Assembly: GCA_026398815.1 (NCBI GenBank)
Contig: JAPLSA010000018.1
Span: forward strand, 58,893 to 122,892
DNA length: 64,000 nt
Direction: 5' to 3'
Source: Gammaproteobacteria bacterium
GTDB taxonomy: Bacteria; Pseudomonadota; Gammaproteobacteria; Nevskiales; Nevskiaceae
The notes below the pieces were generated by a model. The model worked only from the letters and a program-made list of their open reading frames with translations, did not search any database and had not been told where the DNA came from. The stretch's first letter is position 1, and the number at the start of each line of letters is the position of its first letter. The position numbers were made by a program, and so were the translations under genes. Positions 36,913-45,468 of this stretch are shown here, piece after piece.

Positions 36913-37770
36913 TCAGCGGCCGGCCGCAGCCAGCAGGCGGCGGGCTGCCTTCAGGTGCGGAATGTCGAGCATCTTGCCGTCGAGCGACACGGCACCGGCG
37001 CCGCTGTCAAAGGCTGCGATCACGCGCTGCGCGAAGGCGATCTCGTCCTCGCCCGGCGTGAACGCGGCATTGATGATCGGCACCTGATCCGGGTGGATCG
37101 CGATCTTGCCGGTGAAGCCGTCATAGCGCGCAGCCTGACTGTTGGCGCGGCAGCCGTCCGGGTTCCGGAAGTCGACATAGACGGTGTCGAGCGCCTCGAC
37201 GCCGAGCGCGTGGCAGGCCAGCAGGCACTGGCTGCGCGCGTGTTCGTAGACCGGCCGCCAGCGGCCATCCTCGGCACGCGGATCACCGGCGCCCATCGCC
37301 GAGCTGAGATCCTCGCCACCCCAGAGCATGCCGCGCAGGCGCGGGATCGGCTTCCTCAGCAACTCGCCCATGCGCAGCACGGCGGCCGGCGTTTCGGTGC
37401 AGACGGCCAGGATCGCCGTCGACCCCAGCGGCCGGCCGGCAGCGGTTTCGGCCATGTCCAGGTAATGGCTGACCCTCTCCAGGCATTCCGGGCCGAAGAT
37501 CTTCGGCAGCACGATGCCGGCCGGGCCGCTGCCGATCACGGCGGCGAGATCGGCCAGCGTTTCCCCCGATGCCAGATCGTTGACCCGGATCCACACCTCG
37601 CTGCTGCCGGCATAGGTCTTCAGGTAATCGACCAGCATCTGCCGGGCCAGCGCCTTGCGTGCCGGCAGCACCGAGTCCTCGAGATCGAAGGCCAGGGCGT
37701 CGGCGCCGCAGGCGACCGCCTTGGCGAGCTTGCGCTCGTTGTCGGCCGGCACAAACAGAAGGGATTTCAT
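36913..37770 (-). CDS. CitE-like lyase (HpcH/HpaI aldolase, citrate lyase beta-subunit family)
   Basis: 285 aa from ATG at 37770 (MKSLLFVPADNERKLAKA); an in-frame longer start at 37839 would run into operator space. The family elements are FDLEDSV with the metal-binding acidic residues, WIRVNDL, ILPKI-like VLPKIFGPE and GKIAIHPDQVPIINAAF. Relatives cleave malyl-, citramalyl- or 3-hydroxy-3-methylacyl-CoA to acetyl-CoA plus a keto acid. Next to a CoA-transferase, and divergent from a thiolase pair, it may split a branched hydroxyacyl-CoA left after ring opening (inference). Confidence 0.85.
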   Translation of the reverse strand: MKSLLFVPADNERKLAKAVACGADALAFDLEDSVLPARKALARQMLVDYLKTYAGSSEVWIRVNDLASGETLADLAAVIGSGPAGIVLPKIFGPECLERVSHYLDMAETAAGRPLGSTAILAVCTETPAAVLRMGELLRKPIPRLRGMLWGGEDLSSAMGAGDPRAEDGRWRPVYEHARSQCLLACHALGVEALDTVYVDFRNPDGCRANSQAARYDGFTGKIAIHPDQVPIINAAFTPGEDEIAFAQRVIAAFDSGAGAVSLDGKMLDIPHLKAARRLLAAAGR

Positions 37771-37863
37771 GATCGGTTCAGGCGTGGGGCAGTGGGGCGC
37801 ATCGGCCGCCTGCCGCTCCGGCAACAGCGGCTTCGGCACGGCGGTTCTGGAGCAGCGCGATAA

Positions 37864-37881
37864 TAGTATGGTACCGTATTA
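37864..37881. promoter_or_regulatory. Palindromic operator O5 (TAGTATGGTACCGTATTA)
   Basis: Two mismatches between the 8-bp arms. It lies in the 189-bp divergent gap between the CitE-like/scoAB operon (-) and the HMGCS-DUF35/thiolase operon (+), about 80-95 bp from each start. Confidence 0.72.
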
Positions 37882-37959
37882 GTATCGAAAAACAATCGCG
37901 CCGACGATGACAAACCGTCTCCGCGATCGGCTTGCGCCACATGGTCCGGAGACAGAGTC

Positions 37960-39399
37960 TTGAGTCAGCACAGGAAAGGTATCGCATCGTACGGTGCCTG
38001 GATTCCCCGGTTGCGAATGAGCCGCGCGGCGATCGCCGATGCGCATGCCTGGGCACTGCCCGGTCTGAAGGCGCAGGGCAAGGGCGAGCGCGCCCTGTGC
38101 AGCTGGGATGAAGACGCCATCACCCTGGCCGTGGCCGCCGCCCGTGACTGTCTGCGCGACAACGGCCGCAGCCGGCCGACGGCGCTGTCGCTGGCCTCGA
38201 CCACGGCCCCGTTCGCCGATCTGCTGAACGCGGCGATCGTCGCCAGTGCGCTCGACCTGCCGCCGTCGACCGCCTGCCACGATACCGGCGGCAGCCTGCG
38301 CGCCGGCCTGTCGGCGCTGGCCCAGGCGCTGGAATCGACCAGCGACGGCGACACGCTGGTGATCGCCGCCGATCGCCGTTCGGCCAAGCCGGGCAGCGTG
38401 CAGGAGTTCCAGTTCGGCGCCGGTGCTGCGGCACTGCAGGTCGGCGACGATGCCGGGATCGCACGCTATCTGGGCCGCGAATCGGTCACCCACCTGTTCG
38501 TCGACCACTTCCGCGCCACCGGCGAGAAGCACGATTACTTCTGGGAAGAACGCTGGATCCGCGACGAAGGCGTATCGCGTGCGGTGCCGGCCGCGGTCAA
38601 GAAGCTGCTCGCCCGGCTCGGCAAGAACGCCGCGAACGTCAACTGGTTCGGCCTTGCCGGCGCGCCCGGCGGCTCCGACAAGCTGGTCGCCAAGTCGCTG
38701 GGCATCGCGCCGGAACGGCTGATTCCCGACCTCGCCGCCCAGGTCGGCGACTGCGGCACGGCACATGCGCCGCTGCAGCTGATCCACGCGCTGGAGCAGG
38801 CGAAGCCGGGCGAGCTGATCATCGTCGCCGCGTTCGGCCAGGGCTGCGAGGTGCTGGCCTTCGAGCGCGGCGAGAGCACGCACCAGCCGGCGATGGGGCT
38901 GGCGAAGTCGATCGCGGCGCGGATTCTGGAAACCGCGTACCTCAAGATGGCCTCGTTCGAAGGCGAGATCGATCTCGACTGGGGCATGCGCGCCGAAGCC
39001 GACGTGAAGGCCGCGCTGACCCAGCACTACCGCGCGTCGGACCAGATCAACGCCTTCACCGGCGGCCGCTGCACGCGCTGCAACACGGTGCAGTTTCCGC
39101 GCCTGCCGAACTGCGTGTCCTGCGGCGCCTCCGATTCCCAGACGCCGTTCAGCCTTGCCGACGAAGGTGGCCAGATCGCCACCTGGAGCGCCGACTGGCT
39201 GCAGTTCTATCTGGCGCCACCGCTGTACGTCGGCCTGGTGCAGTTCGATGTCGGCGCCCGGCTGCTGATGGAGATCGTCGAGGTCGGCAGTGCGGGGCTC
39301 GATGTCGGCACCCGGCTGTCGATGCAGTTCCGGGTCAAGGCGCGCGACCGCAAGCGCCATTACAGCCGCTATTTCTGGAAAGCGGCCCCGGTTCGCTGA
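37960..39399 (+). CDS. HMG-CoA-synthase-like condensing domain fused to a DUF35 zinc-ribbon/OB-fold domain
   Basis: 479 aa from TTG (GGAG 8 bases upstream). Residues about 1-345 are thiolase-fold, HMG-CoA-synthase-like (ALSLASTTAPFADLLNAAIVA, FQFGAGAAALQVGDD, VGDCGTAHAPLQLIHAL). The catalytic Glu position of true HMG-CoA synthases seems replaced (ASTTAP), so canonical activity is doubtful. Residues 371-388 carry a zinc ribbon (C371, C374, C385, C388), followed by an OB fold. DUF35 proteins bridge thiolases and HMG-CoA synthases in archaea and form part of aldolase or thiolase complexes in steroid degraders. Here the bridge is fused, and a thiolase gene follows after 26 bp. Confidence 0.85.
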   Translation: MSQHRKGIASYGAWIPRLRMSRAAIADAHAWALPGLKAQGKGERALCSWDEDAITLAVAAARDCLRDNGRSRPTALSLASTTAPFADLLNAAIVASALDLPPSTACHDTGGSLRAGLSALAQALESTSDGDTLVIAADRRSAKPGSVQEFQFGAGAAALQVGDDAGIARYLGRESVTHLFVDHFRATGEKHDYFWEERWIRDEGVSRAVPAAVKKLLARLGKNAANVNWFGLAGAPGGSDKLVAKSLGIAPERLIPDLAAQVGDCGTAHAPLQLIHALEQAKPGELIIVAAFGQGCEVLAFERGESTHQPAMGLAKSIAARILETAYLKMASFEGEIDLDWGMRAEADVKAALTQHYRASDQINAFTGGRCTRCNTVQFPRLPNCVSCGASDSQTPFSLADEGGQIATWSADWLQFYLAPPLYVGLVQFDVGARLLMEIVEVGSAGLDVGTRLSMQFRVKARDRKRHYSRYFWKAAPVR

Positions 39400-39425
39400 A
39401 CGCCGAAAGCACGAGAGAACAAGAC

Positions 39426-40622
39426 ATGGCAACGGGCATCAAGGACAAGGTCGCAATCCTCGGCATGGGCTGCTCGCGCTTCGGCGAGCGCTGGGATGTC
39501 GGCAGCGAGCAGCTGATCAACGAGGCCTTCCAGGAGGCGTTGAAGGACGCTGGCATCGAGCGCACGCAGATCGAGGCCGCGTGGTTCGGCTCGGCGCTGG
39601 ACTCGGTCAACGTCGGCAATTCGGCGATTCCGCTGGCCACCGCGCTGCGTCTGCAGGGCATCCCGGTGACCCGCGTCGAGAACATGTGCGCCACCGGCAC
39701 CGAAGCACTGCGCGGCGCGGCCTATGCGGTGGCCTCCGGCGCGGTCGACATCGCGCTGGCGGTGGGTGTGGAAAAGCTCAAGGACACCGGCTACGGCGGC
39801 CTGCCGGTGCCCGGCAAGGGCACCTTGAACGATCTGTGGATGCCGTACTGCTCGGCACCGGCTGGCTTTGCCCAGCTGGCCGCCGGCTATCGCGCCAAGT
39901 ACGGCATCGACCGCGAGCTGTTCAAGCGGGCGCTGGCCACGGTGTCCTGGAAAAGCCACCAGAACGGCACCAAGAGCCCGAAGGCGCACCTGCGCAAGGC
40001 GGTGGAGATGGACACGATTCTGAAGGCGCCGATGATCGCCGAACCGCTCGGCGTGTTCGACTGCTGCGGCGTCAGCGATGGCGCGGCGGTGGCGATCGTC
40101 ACCACACCCGAACTGGCCCGCGCGCTCGGCAAGCAGGATCGGGTGTCGATCAAGGCGCTGCAGCTGTCGTCATCGTCCGGCCGCGAATCGGGCATGAGCG
40201 ACTGGGACGGCGCCAGCGTGCCGAACACCCGCATGGCCGCCGCCGCCGCCTACCGCGAAGCGGGCATCGACGATCCGCGCAAGCACCTGAGCCAGATCGA
40301 GGTGCACGACTGCTTCTCGGTCACCGAGCTGGTGACCATGGAAGACCTCGGCCTTTCCAACGATGGCGAAGCCTGGAAGGACGTGCTCGACGGCAAGTAC
40401 AACGCCGACGGCGCGATTCCCTGCCAGATCGACGGCGGCCTGAAGTGCTTCGGCCATCCGATCGGCGCCACCGGCCTGCGCATGGTCTACGAGCACTATC
40501 TGCAGCTGCTCGGCCGCGCCGGCGATCGCCAGCTGAAGAACCCGACACTGGGCCTGTCCCACAACCTGGGCGGCGTGCCGTACAACGGCGTGGCGGCGAT
40601 CAGCATCGTCGGCCTGATGTAG
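39426..40622 (+). CDS. SCP2/archaeal-type thiolase
   Basis: 398 aa. Nucleophile C88 in ENMCATGTEALRG, EVHDCFSVTEL replacing the NEAF box of classical thiolases, and GHPIGATG near the C-terminus place it with archaeal and SCP-x thiolases, which need a DUF35 partner. That partner is the C-terminal domain of the protein encoded immediately upstream. The retained Cys argues for real thiolase chemistry rather than the Cys-less aldol cleavage of Ltp2 enzymes. It probably handles a bulky or branched 3-ketoacyl-CoA. Confidence 0.9.
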   Translation: MATGIKDKVAILGMGCSRFGERWDVGSEQLINEAFQEALKDAGIERTQIEAAWFGSALDSVNVGNSAIPLATALRLQGIPVTRVENMCATGTEALRGAAYAVASGAVDIALAVGVEKLKDTGYGGLPVPGKGTLNDLWMPYCSAPAGFAQLAAGYRAKYGIDRELFKRALATVSWKSHQNGTKSPKAHLRKAVEMDTILKAPMIAEPLGVFDCCGVSDGAAVAIVTTPELARALGKQDRVSIKALQLSSSSGRESGMSDWDGASVPNTRMAAAAAYREAGIDDPRKHLSQIEVHDCFSVTELVTMEDLGLSNDGEAWKDVLDGKYNADGAIPCQIDGGLKCFGHPIGATGLRMVYEHYLQLLGRAGDRQLKNPTLGLSHNLGGVPYNGVAAISIVGLM

Positions 40623-40788
40623 GCGGATTGGTCGGACGGCCGACGATTGCAAGTGCCCGCCACTGCAGGCCGCGCCGGCCATCACCCCGACCAAAGACTG
40701 GCTCGATTCGTGCGGTAACGTACGACTGGCGCTGCAGTTGCGGAAATTTCTACACTCCGCGCCATTCCTCGTTCTCCATTGCCCCACC

Positions 40789-41367
40789 ATGCCTGCACCA
40801 AAAACGAAATCCGAACGGGTCGCAAAAGTCACCAAGGCCATCGCCCAGGCCCGTGGCACCGACGATGTGTCGCTGGCCGGCAGCCCGCGCGGCGGCGGCG
40901 CCGACCTGATGCCAGCGGAGCTGGACGACCACGCGCGCGACGGCATCCGTCTCAGCTTCCTGATTCACGACGTGTCACGGATGCGACGCAGCGCCTACGA
41001 CCATTACATGAAGCCGCTGGGCATCACCCGCGCGCAGTGGTGGGTGCTGGCCCACCTGTCGCGCCATGACGGGATGATGCAGACGCAGCTGGCCGATGTG
41101 CTGGAAGTCGGCAAGGCCAGCCTCGGCGATGTCATCGAAAGTCTGGAAAGCGGCGGCTGGGTGTCGCGCCGTCCGGACCCGACCGACAAGCGCGCCAAGC
41201 GCGTCTACCTGTCGAAGTCGGCCCAGGGGCTGATCAAGCGGATGACGCAGCTGGAAGTGGAATTCAACGAACGGGTGCTGGCCGACCTGTCGCCGGACGA
41301 GCAGACCACGCTGTTCAAGCTGCTGCTGAAGGTCAAGCAGTCGATTTCGCGCATCGCCGCCGCCTGA
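40789..41367 (+). CDS. MarR-family transcriptional regulator
   Basis: 192 aa from ATG at 40789; the frame is open further upstream (40738) but this start fits the basic N-terminus (PAPKTKSERVAKVTK). The winged helix is clear: GITRAQWWVLAHLSR, MMQTQLADVLEVGKASLGDVIESLE, RRPDPTDKRAKRVYL. It follows the thiolase gene by 166 bp on the same strand and ends at a strong terminator. Its ligand is unknown; aromatic or CoA-ester ligands are usual for MarR proteins near such pathways. Confidence 0.9.
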   Translation: MPAPKTKSERVAKVTKAIAQARGTDDVSLAGSPRGGGADLMPAELDDHARDGIRLSFLIHDVSRMRRSAYDHYMKPLGITRAQWWVLAHLSRHDGMMQTQLADVLEVGKASLGDVIESLESGGWVSRRPDPTDKRAKRVYLSKSAQGLIKRMTQLEVEFNERVLADLSPDEQTTLFKLLLKVKQSISRIAAA

Positions 41368-41405
41368 ACGGCCGCATCGGCAACAGCAACAGCAACAGCA
41401 ACAAG

Positions 41406-41442
41406 AAAGCCCGATGCCGGCATCACCGGCATCGGGCTTTTT
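41406..41442. terminator. Rho-independent terminator between convergent genes
   Basis: AAAGCCCGATGCCGG and its exact reverse complement around CATCA, then T5. Just before it (41382-41404) is a short CAACAG/CAACAA triplet-type repeat. It serves the MarR gene and probably also the opposing membrane-protein gene. Confidence 0.92.
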
Positions 41443-41458
41443 CGTTGCTGAGTGTCGC

Positions 41459-42214
41459 TCAGCCGGGCATCGCTGCCGCCACCCCGCCGCGCACCGGGGC
41501 CGCGCGCCGCTCGCCGGCGGCTTCCCGTGCCAGCTCTTGGTACATGAACCAGGTGGTGCCGATCAGATAGGTGCCCCAGACCGCCATCGGCAGGTAGAAG
41601 CCGAACAGGCCGTGATAGGCGAACGGCCCGCTCTTGAAGAACGCCGGACCAGCGGCGGTGATCAGGCTGGCGGCGCCAGCGAAGGTCAGCCAGGTGAACC
41701 AGCGCGGGATCATCGGCACCGCGCGGGTGTCCTGCAGTTCGACGATGCCGGTGGCGATCATCTCGATCGCCAGGTAGATCCAGCCGAGCAGGAAGGCGAA
41801 CCACGACCAGTCGTACCAGGCCTGGATCACATCGCTGCCGAACTCCGGCCGGTAGGCGGCCACGATCCACGCGCAGCAGTTGAAGAAGATGATCAGCGAA
41901 ATGAAGATGCCGCAGACGCCGGCGGTGATCGACCACAGCGGGAAGCGGCCTTCGATCTTCGACAGCATGATGCCGAACTGGATCGAGCCCGGCGTCAGCA
42001 GGCCGGCGGCGATGTAGAAGATCGTGCAGCCGATGATCGTGCCCCAGCGGTGCGTCTCGGTGAACCACTGCTTGGTGGCATCGAGTCCGCCATCGGCCGG
42101 AAACGGCGCGTAGAAATGGCCGATGCCGAGCCAGCCGACCACGGTCAGCGCGGCAAAGATCCAGGTGCACCACAGTCCCATCTTCTGTGAGTTGATGCTC
42201 GCTTGCTGCTGCAT
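41459..42214 (-). CDS. Multi-pass membrane protein of unknown function
   Basis: 251 aa, ATG preceded by GGAGGAG. Six to seven hydrophobic segments (IFAALTVVGWLGIGHFYAPF, ITAGVCGIFISLIIFFNCCAW, FAFLLGWIYLAIEMIATGI, FGFYLPMAVWGTYLIGTTWF). No recognised catalytic motif; several Trp/His residues near membrane edges. It follows the XylB-like alcohol dehydrogenase by 64 bp on the same strand, so it is probably co-expressed and might take part in uptake or oxidation of the same compound. Confidence 0.78.
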   Translation of the reverse strand: MQQQASINSQKMGLWCTWIFAALTVVGWLGIGHFYAPFPADGGLDATKQWFTETHRWGTIIGCTIFYIAAGLLTPGSIQFGIMLSKIEGRFPLWSITAGVCGIFISLIIFFNCCAWIVAAYRPEFGSDVIQAWYDWSWFAFLLGWIYLAIEMIATGIVELQDTRAVPMIPRWFTWLTFAGAASLITAAGPAFFKSGPFAYHGLFGFYLPMAVWGTYLIGTTWFMYQELAREAAGERRAAPVRGGVAAAMPG

Positions 42215-42278
42215 GTTTTCTCCTCCCGCGTGATGGCCGGAACGCGGCGAGGGCCGCTGCGTTCCGGCCGGATTGGCT

Positions 42279-43394
42279 TCAGAACACCATGACCGGCTTG
42301 ATCGCGCCGCCCTTCTCGGACGAATGCGCGGCCTCGTTGATTTCGCTGAACTTGAACTTGGTCACCAGCCGGTCGAACGGGAACTTGCCGGCCTTGAACC
42401 AGGCCGCCATCCGCGGAATGAACTCCTTCGGATCGGCGTCGCCCTCGGTGATGAACTTCACGCCGACACCGCGGATCAGCATGCTCATCATGTTGGCCGG
42501 CAGGTTGGCATCCGGCGGCGGTACCGCGACCAGGCCGAGCATGCCGTTCGGCAGCATGGTTTCCACGGCCACGCCGATCACCGCCGGGATGCCGGTGGTG
42601 TCGAAGGCATGGGTGACGCCGCCGCCGCCGAGTTCCTTGACCTTGGCCAGCACGTCGGACTCGGCCTTGGGGTCGATGACGTGGGTCGCACCGAGTTCCA
42701 GCGCCAGCTTGCGGCGGGACTCGTTCGGCTCGACGACGATGACCGTGCCGGCGCCGATGGCGCGCGCGCCCAGCAGCCCGGACAGGCCGACCGCGCCGCC
42801 GCCGAAAATCGCCAGAGACTGGCCGGGCTTGAGCCCCAGCGAGTTGACGATGGCGCCGGCGCCGGTCTGGATGCCGCAGCCGAGCGGCCCCATGATCTCC
42901 AGCGGCAGATCCTTGTCGATCACCACGGCATTGCGCTCGTGGGCCACTGCATAGCTGCCGAACGAGGACTGGCCGAAGAAGTTGCCGGCGATCTGAGTAC
43001 CGTTCTGGCTCAGCGGCGTGGTGCCGTCACCGGGCCGGACGCCGGACATGTTGTTGGCCAGGAAGTTGTAGCAGTAGGCCGGCTTGGCATCGTCGCAACT
43101 CGGGCAGGCGGCGCAGGAATTGAAGCTGAGCACCACGTGATCACCCGGCTTGATGCCGGTGACATGGCTGCCGACCGATTCGACGATGCCCGAGCCCTCG
43201 TGGCCGAGCACCACCGGCATCGGCACCGGGAAGCCGTCGCGGAACACCAGATCGGTGTGGCACATGCCGACGCCGACCATCTTCACCCGCACTTCGTGCT
43301 CGCGCGGCGCCGCGACGGTGATCGATTCGATCGTGAACGGACCGCCGACCTGGCGGACGACGGCGGCGGTGGCAGCAAGGGACTGGCTGGACAT
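42279..43394 (-). CDS. Zinc-dependent aryl/terpenyl alcohol dehydrogenase (XylB/benzyl alcohol dehydrogenase type)
   Basis: 371 aa from ATG at 43394. Catalytic zinc ligands C45 and H65 (GHEGSG), with the third in GPLGCGIQTGAGA; structural zinc C94, C97, C100, C108. The Rossmann motif is FGGGAVGLSG. NFFGQSSFGSYAVAHERN and GPLGCGIQTGAG are characteristic of XylB-like benzyl alcohol and of geraniol/perillyl alcohol dehydrogenases. It oxidises primary allylic or benzylic alcohols to aldehydes with NAD, the step after a methyl hydroxylase. Operator O6 lies 319 bp upstream, shared with the divergent reductase gene. Confidence 0.88.
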   Translation of the reverse strand: MSSQSLAATAAVVRQVGGPFTIESITVAAPREHEVRVKMVGVGMCHTDLVFRDGFPVPMPVVLGHEGSGIVESVGSHVTGIKPGDHVVLSFNSCAACPSCDDAKPAYCYNFLANNMSGVRPGDGTTPLSQNGTQIAGNFFGQSSFGSYAVAHERNAVVIDKDLPLEIMGPLGCGIQTGAGAIVNSLGLKPGQSLAIFGGGAVGLSGLLGARAIGAGTVIVVEPNESRRKLALELGATHVIDPKAESDVLAKVKELGGGGVTHAFDTTGIPAVIGVAVETMLPNGMLGLVAVPPPDANLPANMMSMLIRGVGVKFITEGDADPKEFIPRMAAWFKAGKFPFDRLVTKFKFSEINEAAHSSEKGGAIKPVMVF

Positions 43395-43712
43395 GGCGTG
43401 AACGGTTCCTGAGCGTGGGTCGAGGGATGCGGAAAGGCTCAATCGGCAACCGGGCCGCCCAGCGGCCGGCAGTGACGATCAAGCGATCGGTATGGGATGC
43501 CTGGGTCGGGCGGGCGATGCCCATCGAAAGGCTGGCCGCGGCCCGTGAGGGTGGCGCACCGATGACGGATTGCTGCGGATCTCGGGTCGGCGTCCAGGTC
43601 CATGACCGTCTCCTCTCGCGGGCCGCAGGACATGGCTGCGGCATGACTGTGGCCGGTCCAGACGGGCGATTTCGCATCGCCGGAAGCACTGGCCGCACCT
43701 TGTTGTCAGTAA

Positions 43713-43730
43713 TAGTATTGTACCGTACTA
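43713..43730. promoter_or_regulatory. Palindromic operator O6 (TAGTATTGTACCGTACTA)
   Basis: A diverged copy (TAGTATTG/CCGTACTA) in the 402-bp gap 43395-43796 between the alcohol dehydrogenase (-) and the reductase (+), 66 bp before the latter. I see no gene in the rest of this gap. Confidence 0.65.
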
Positions 43731-43796
43731 TCTGCCGCAAGCATCCCGTGACCGTTGCCGGTCGCTGAAGACATGCGGTTCGCGACGGAGTCCGTG

Positions 43797-44867
43797 ATGG
43801 GTCTATTGAAGAAGCTGTTTGGCGGCGGTGAAGCGAAGTTCGTCGAGGTGGCGCCGTTCGGTTCGCGCTATGAAGTGCCGTCGGGCGAAACCATGCTGGA
43901 AGCCGCGCTGAAGAACGGCGTGCCGTTCCCGCACAACTGCACGGTCGGCACCTGCGGCTCCTGCAAGTGCAAGCTCAAGGCGGGCCGGGTGTCGGCGCTG
44001 ACCGACTTCGGCTACACGCTGTCGCAGCAGGAGATCGCCGCCGGCTTCATCCTCGCCTGCCAGGCCATTCCGAAGGACGCGCTGACCCAGGTCGAAGTCG
44101 AAAGCCAGGCGCTCGACGCGCCGAAGGCGGAGTCGTTCAAGGGCCGGATCGCGGCCACCGAGACGCTGACCCACGACATCGTGCGCATCACCGTGGCGCT
44201 GGACCGGCCGATCCGTTTCGTCGCCGGCCAGTACGCCAACCTGAAGTACGCCGGGCTGGAGCGGGCGCGCAACTATTCGTTCGCCGATGCGCCGGACCGC
44301 GACGGCCGCAGCGAAGTCAGCTTCTTCATTCGCAAGGTGCCGAACGGCGCCTTCACCGAAGCGCTGTTCAAGGGCGAACTGGACCAGTTGCCGCTGGAAG
44401 TCGAAGGCCCGCACGGCAACTTCCACCTGCACCCCGGCACCTCGCCGATGATCTGCATCGCCGGCGGTTCCGGCCTGGCGCCGCTGCTGTCGGTGCTGGA
44501 AGCGGCCCGCAAGGACCGCGTCAAACGCCCCTGCGCGTTCCTGTTCGGCGCCCGCACGCAGGCCGATCTCTACGGCCTCGACCAGATCCAGCAGATTGCC
44601 AACAACTGGGCCGGCAACTTCGTGTTCCTGCCGGTGCTGTCGCATGAGCCGGCCGACAGCAGCTGGACCGGCGCCCGCGGCCTGGTCACCCAGTTCATTC
44701 CCGATGCGCTGCCCGGCATCGCGCTGAACGACGCCGAGGGCTACATGTGCGGCCCGCCGGGCATGATCGACGCCGGCATCGCTTCGATGACCGAGTACGG
44801 CGTCAAGCTCGACGCCATCTATTACGACAAGTTCACCGACCAGAGCCACATCGCCAAGATGCCCTGA
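43797..44867 (+). CDS. [2Fe-2S] ferredoxin / FAD / NAD oxidoreductase (XylA/CymAb-type monooxygenase reductase)
   Basis: 356 aa from ATG at 43797, with CGGAG upstream; an in-frame ATG at 43755 is possible. The plant-type ferredoxin domain carries C48, C53, C56 and C88. The FAD-binding block RARNYSFADAP is at about 155-165, then the NAD-binding segment ICIAGGSGLAPLLSVLE and MCGPPGMIDAGI. This is the classic reductase for membrane or soluble diiron monooxygenases, passing electrons from NADH. A hydroxylase of the right type is the partial gene at 1-761. It would also serve the Rieske dioxygenase only poorly, since that has its own ferredoxin. Confidence 0.9.
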   Translation: MGLLKKLFGGGEAKFVEVAPFGSRYEVPSGETMLEAALKNGVPFPHNCTVGTCGSCKCKLKAGRVSALTDFGYTLSQQEIAAGFILACQAIPKDALTQVEVESQALDAPKAESFKGRIAATETLTHDIVRITVALDRPIRFVAGQYANLKYAGLERARNYSFADAPDRDGRSEVSFFIRKVPNGAFTEALFKGELDQLPLEVEGPHGNFHLHPGTSPMICIAGGSGLAPLLSVLEAARKDRVKRPCAFLFGARTQADLYGLDQIQQIANNWAGNFVFLPVLSHEPADSSWTGARGLVTQFIPDALPGIALNDAEGYMCGPPGMIDAGIASMTEYGVKLDAIYYDKFTDQSHIAKMP

Positions 44868-45053
44868 GCGGTGCGCGCAGCGCCGTCCGCCGTTCGAGAT
44901 GAACGGCACGGCGCACGACTTCGGTATGGGCTGCCCTGCAGGCCGCATGGGCAGACTGCAATTTCCAAGATCCGCCGGTCACCGCTGGACATCACCAGCG
45001 ACGGACGACCACCAGCAGCGGGCAGCGGCCGTCCTTGAGCGTGGGAGACAGCA

Positions 45054-45407
45054 ATGACGCAGAACCTGAAACACGGCCTGTTCGTGGTGCTTGGCATCGT
45101 GGCGCTGTTCAGCACCTGGCCGCATGCCTTCGACTGGATGGCCAACGGCGGCAACATCCTGAACCCGGTGGCCTTCTTCGGCGACGCCATCAAGGCCGGC
45201 GGCACCGCCGCCTTCCTGAGCATCGACATGGCGATCGCCTGGGTGGTGTTCATGATCTGGGTCGTGTTCGACGCCCAGCGCATCGGGCTGGGCCTGCGCT
45301 GGGGCTGGGGCTTCGTCGGCCTGTCGTACATCGGCGTGTCGCTGGCCTTTCCGCTGTACCTGGTCGTGCGCGAGCGCTTCCTCGACCGCCAGCGTCACGC
45401 GGGCTGA
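45054..45407 (+). CDS. DUF2834-like small membrane protein
   Basis: 117 aa, GGGAGACAGCA before the ATG. Three hydrophobic segments (LFVVLGIVALFSTWPHAF, FLSIDMAIAWVVFMIWVVFDAQRIG, WGFVGLSYIGVSLAFPLYLVV). The DUF2834 pattern SxDmxxxWxxfxxW is visible at about 50-70. Function unknown; members often sit near lipid or sterol catabolism genes. It follows the reductase by 186 bp. Confidence 0.75.
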   Translation: MTQNLKHGLFVVLGIVALFSTWPHAFDWMANGGNILNPVAFFGDAIKAGGTAAFLSIDMAIAWVVFMIWVVFDAQRIGLGLRWGWGFVGLSYIGVSLAFPLYLVVRERFLDRQRHAG

Positions 45408-45468
45408 ACACAGCCGCTGCCGCGCCGGTATTCTCCCGGCCCCCTGCGGCCATTCGGACACCTAGAAC

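Noticed and set aside
43415..43768. 117-aa plus-strand open frame in the alcohol dehydrogenase/reductase gap
   Set aside because: It covers operator O6, has a basic shadow-type composition and no convincing ribosome site.
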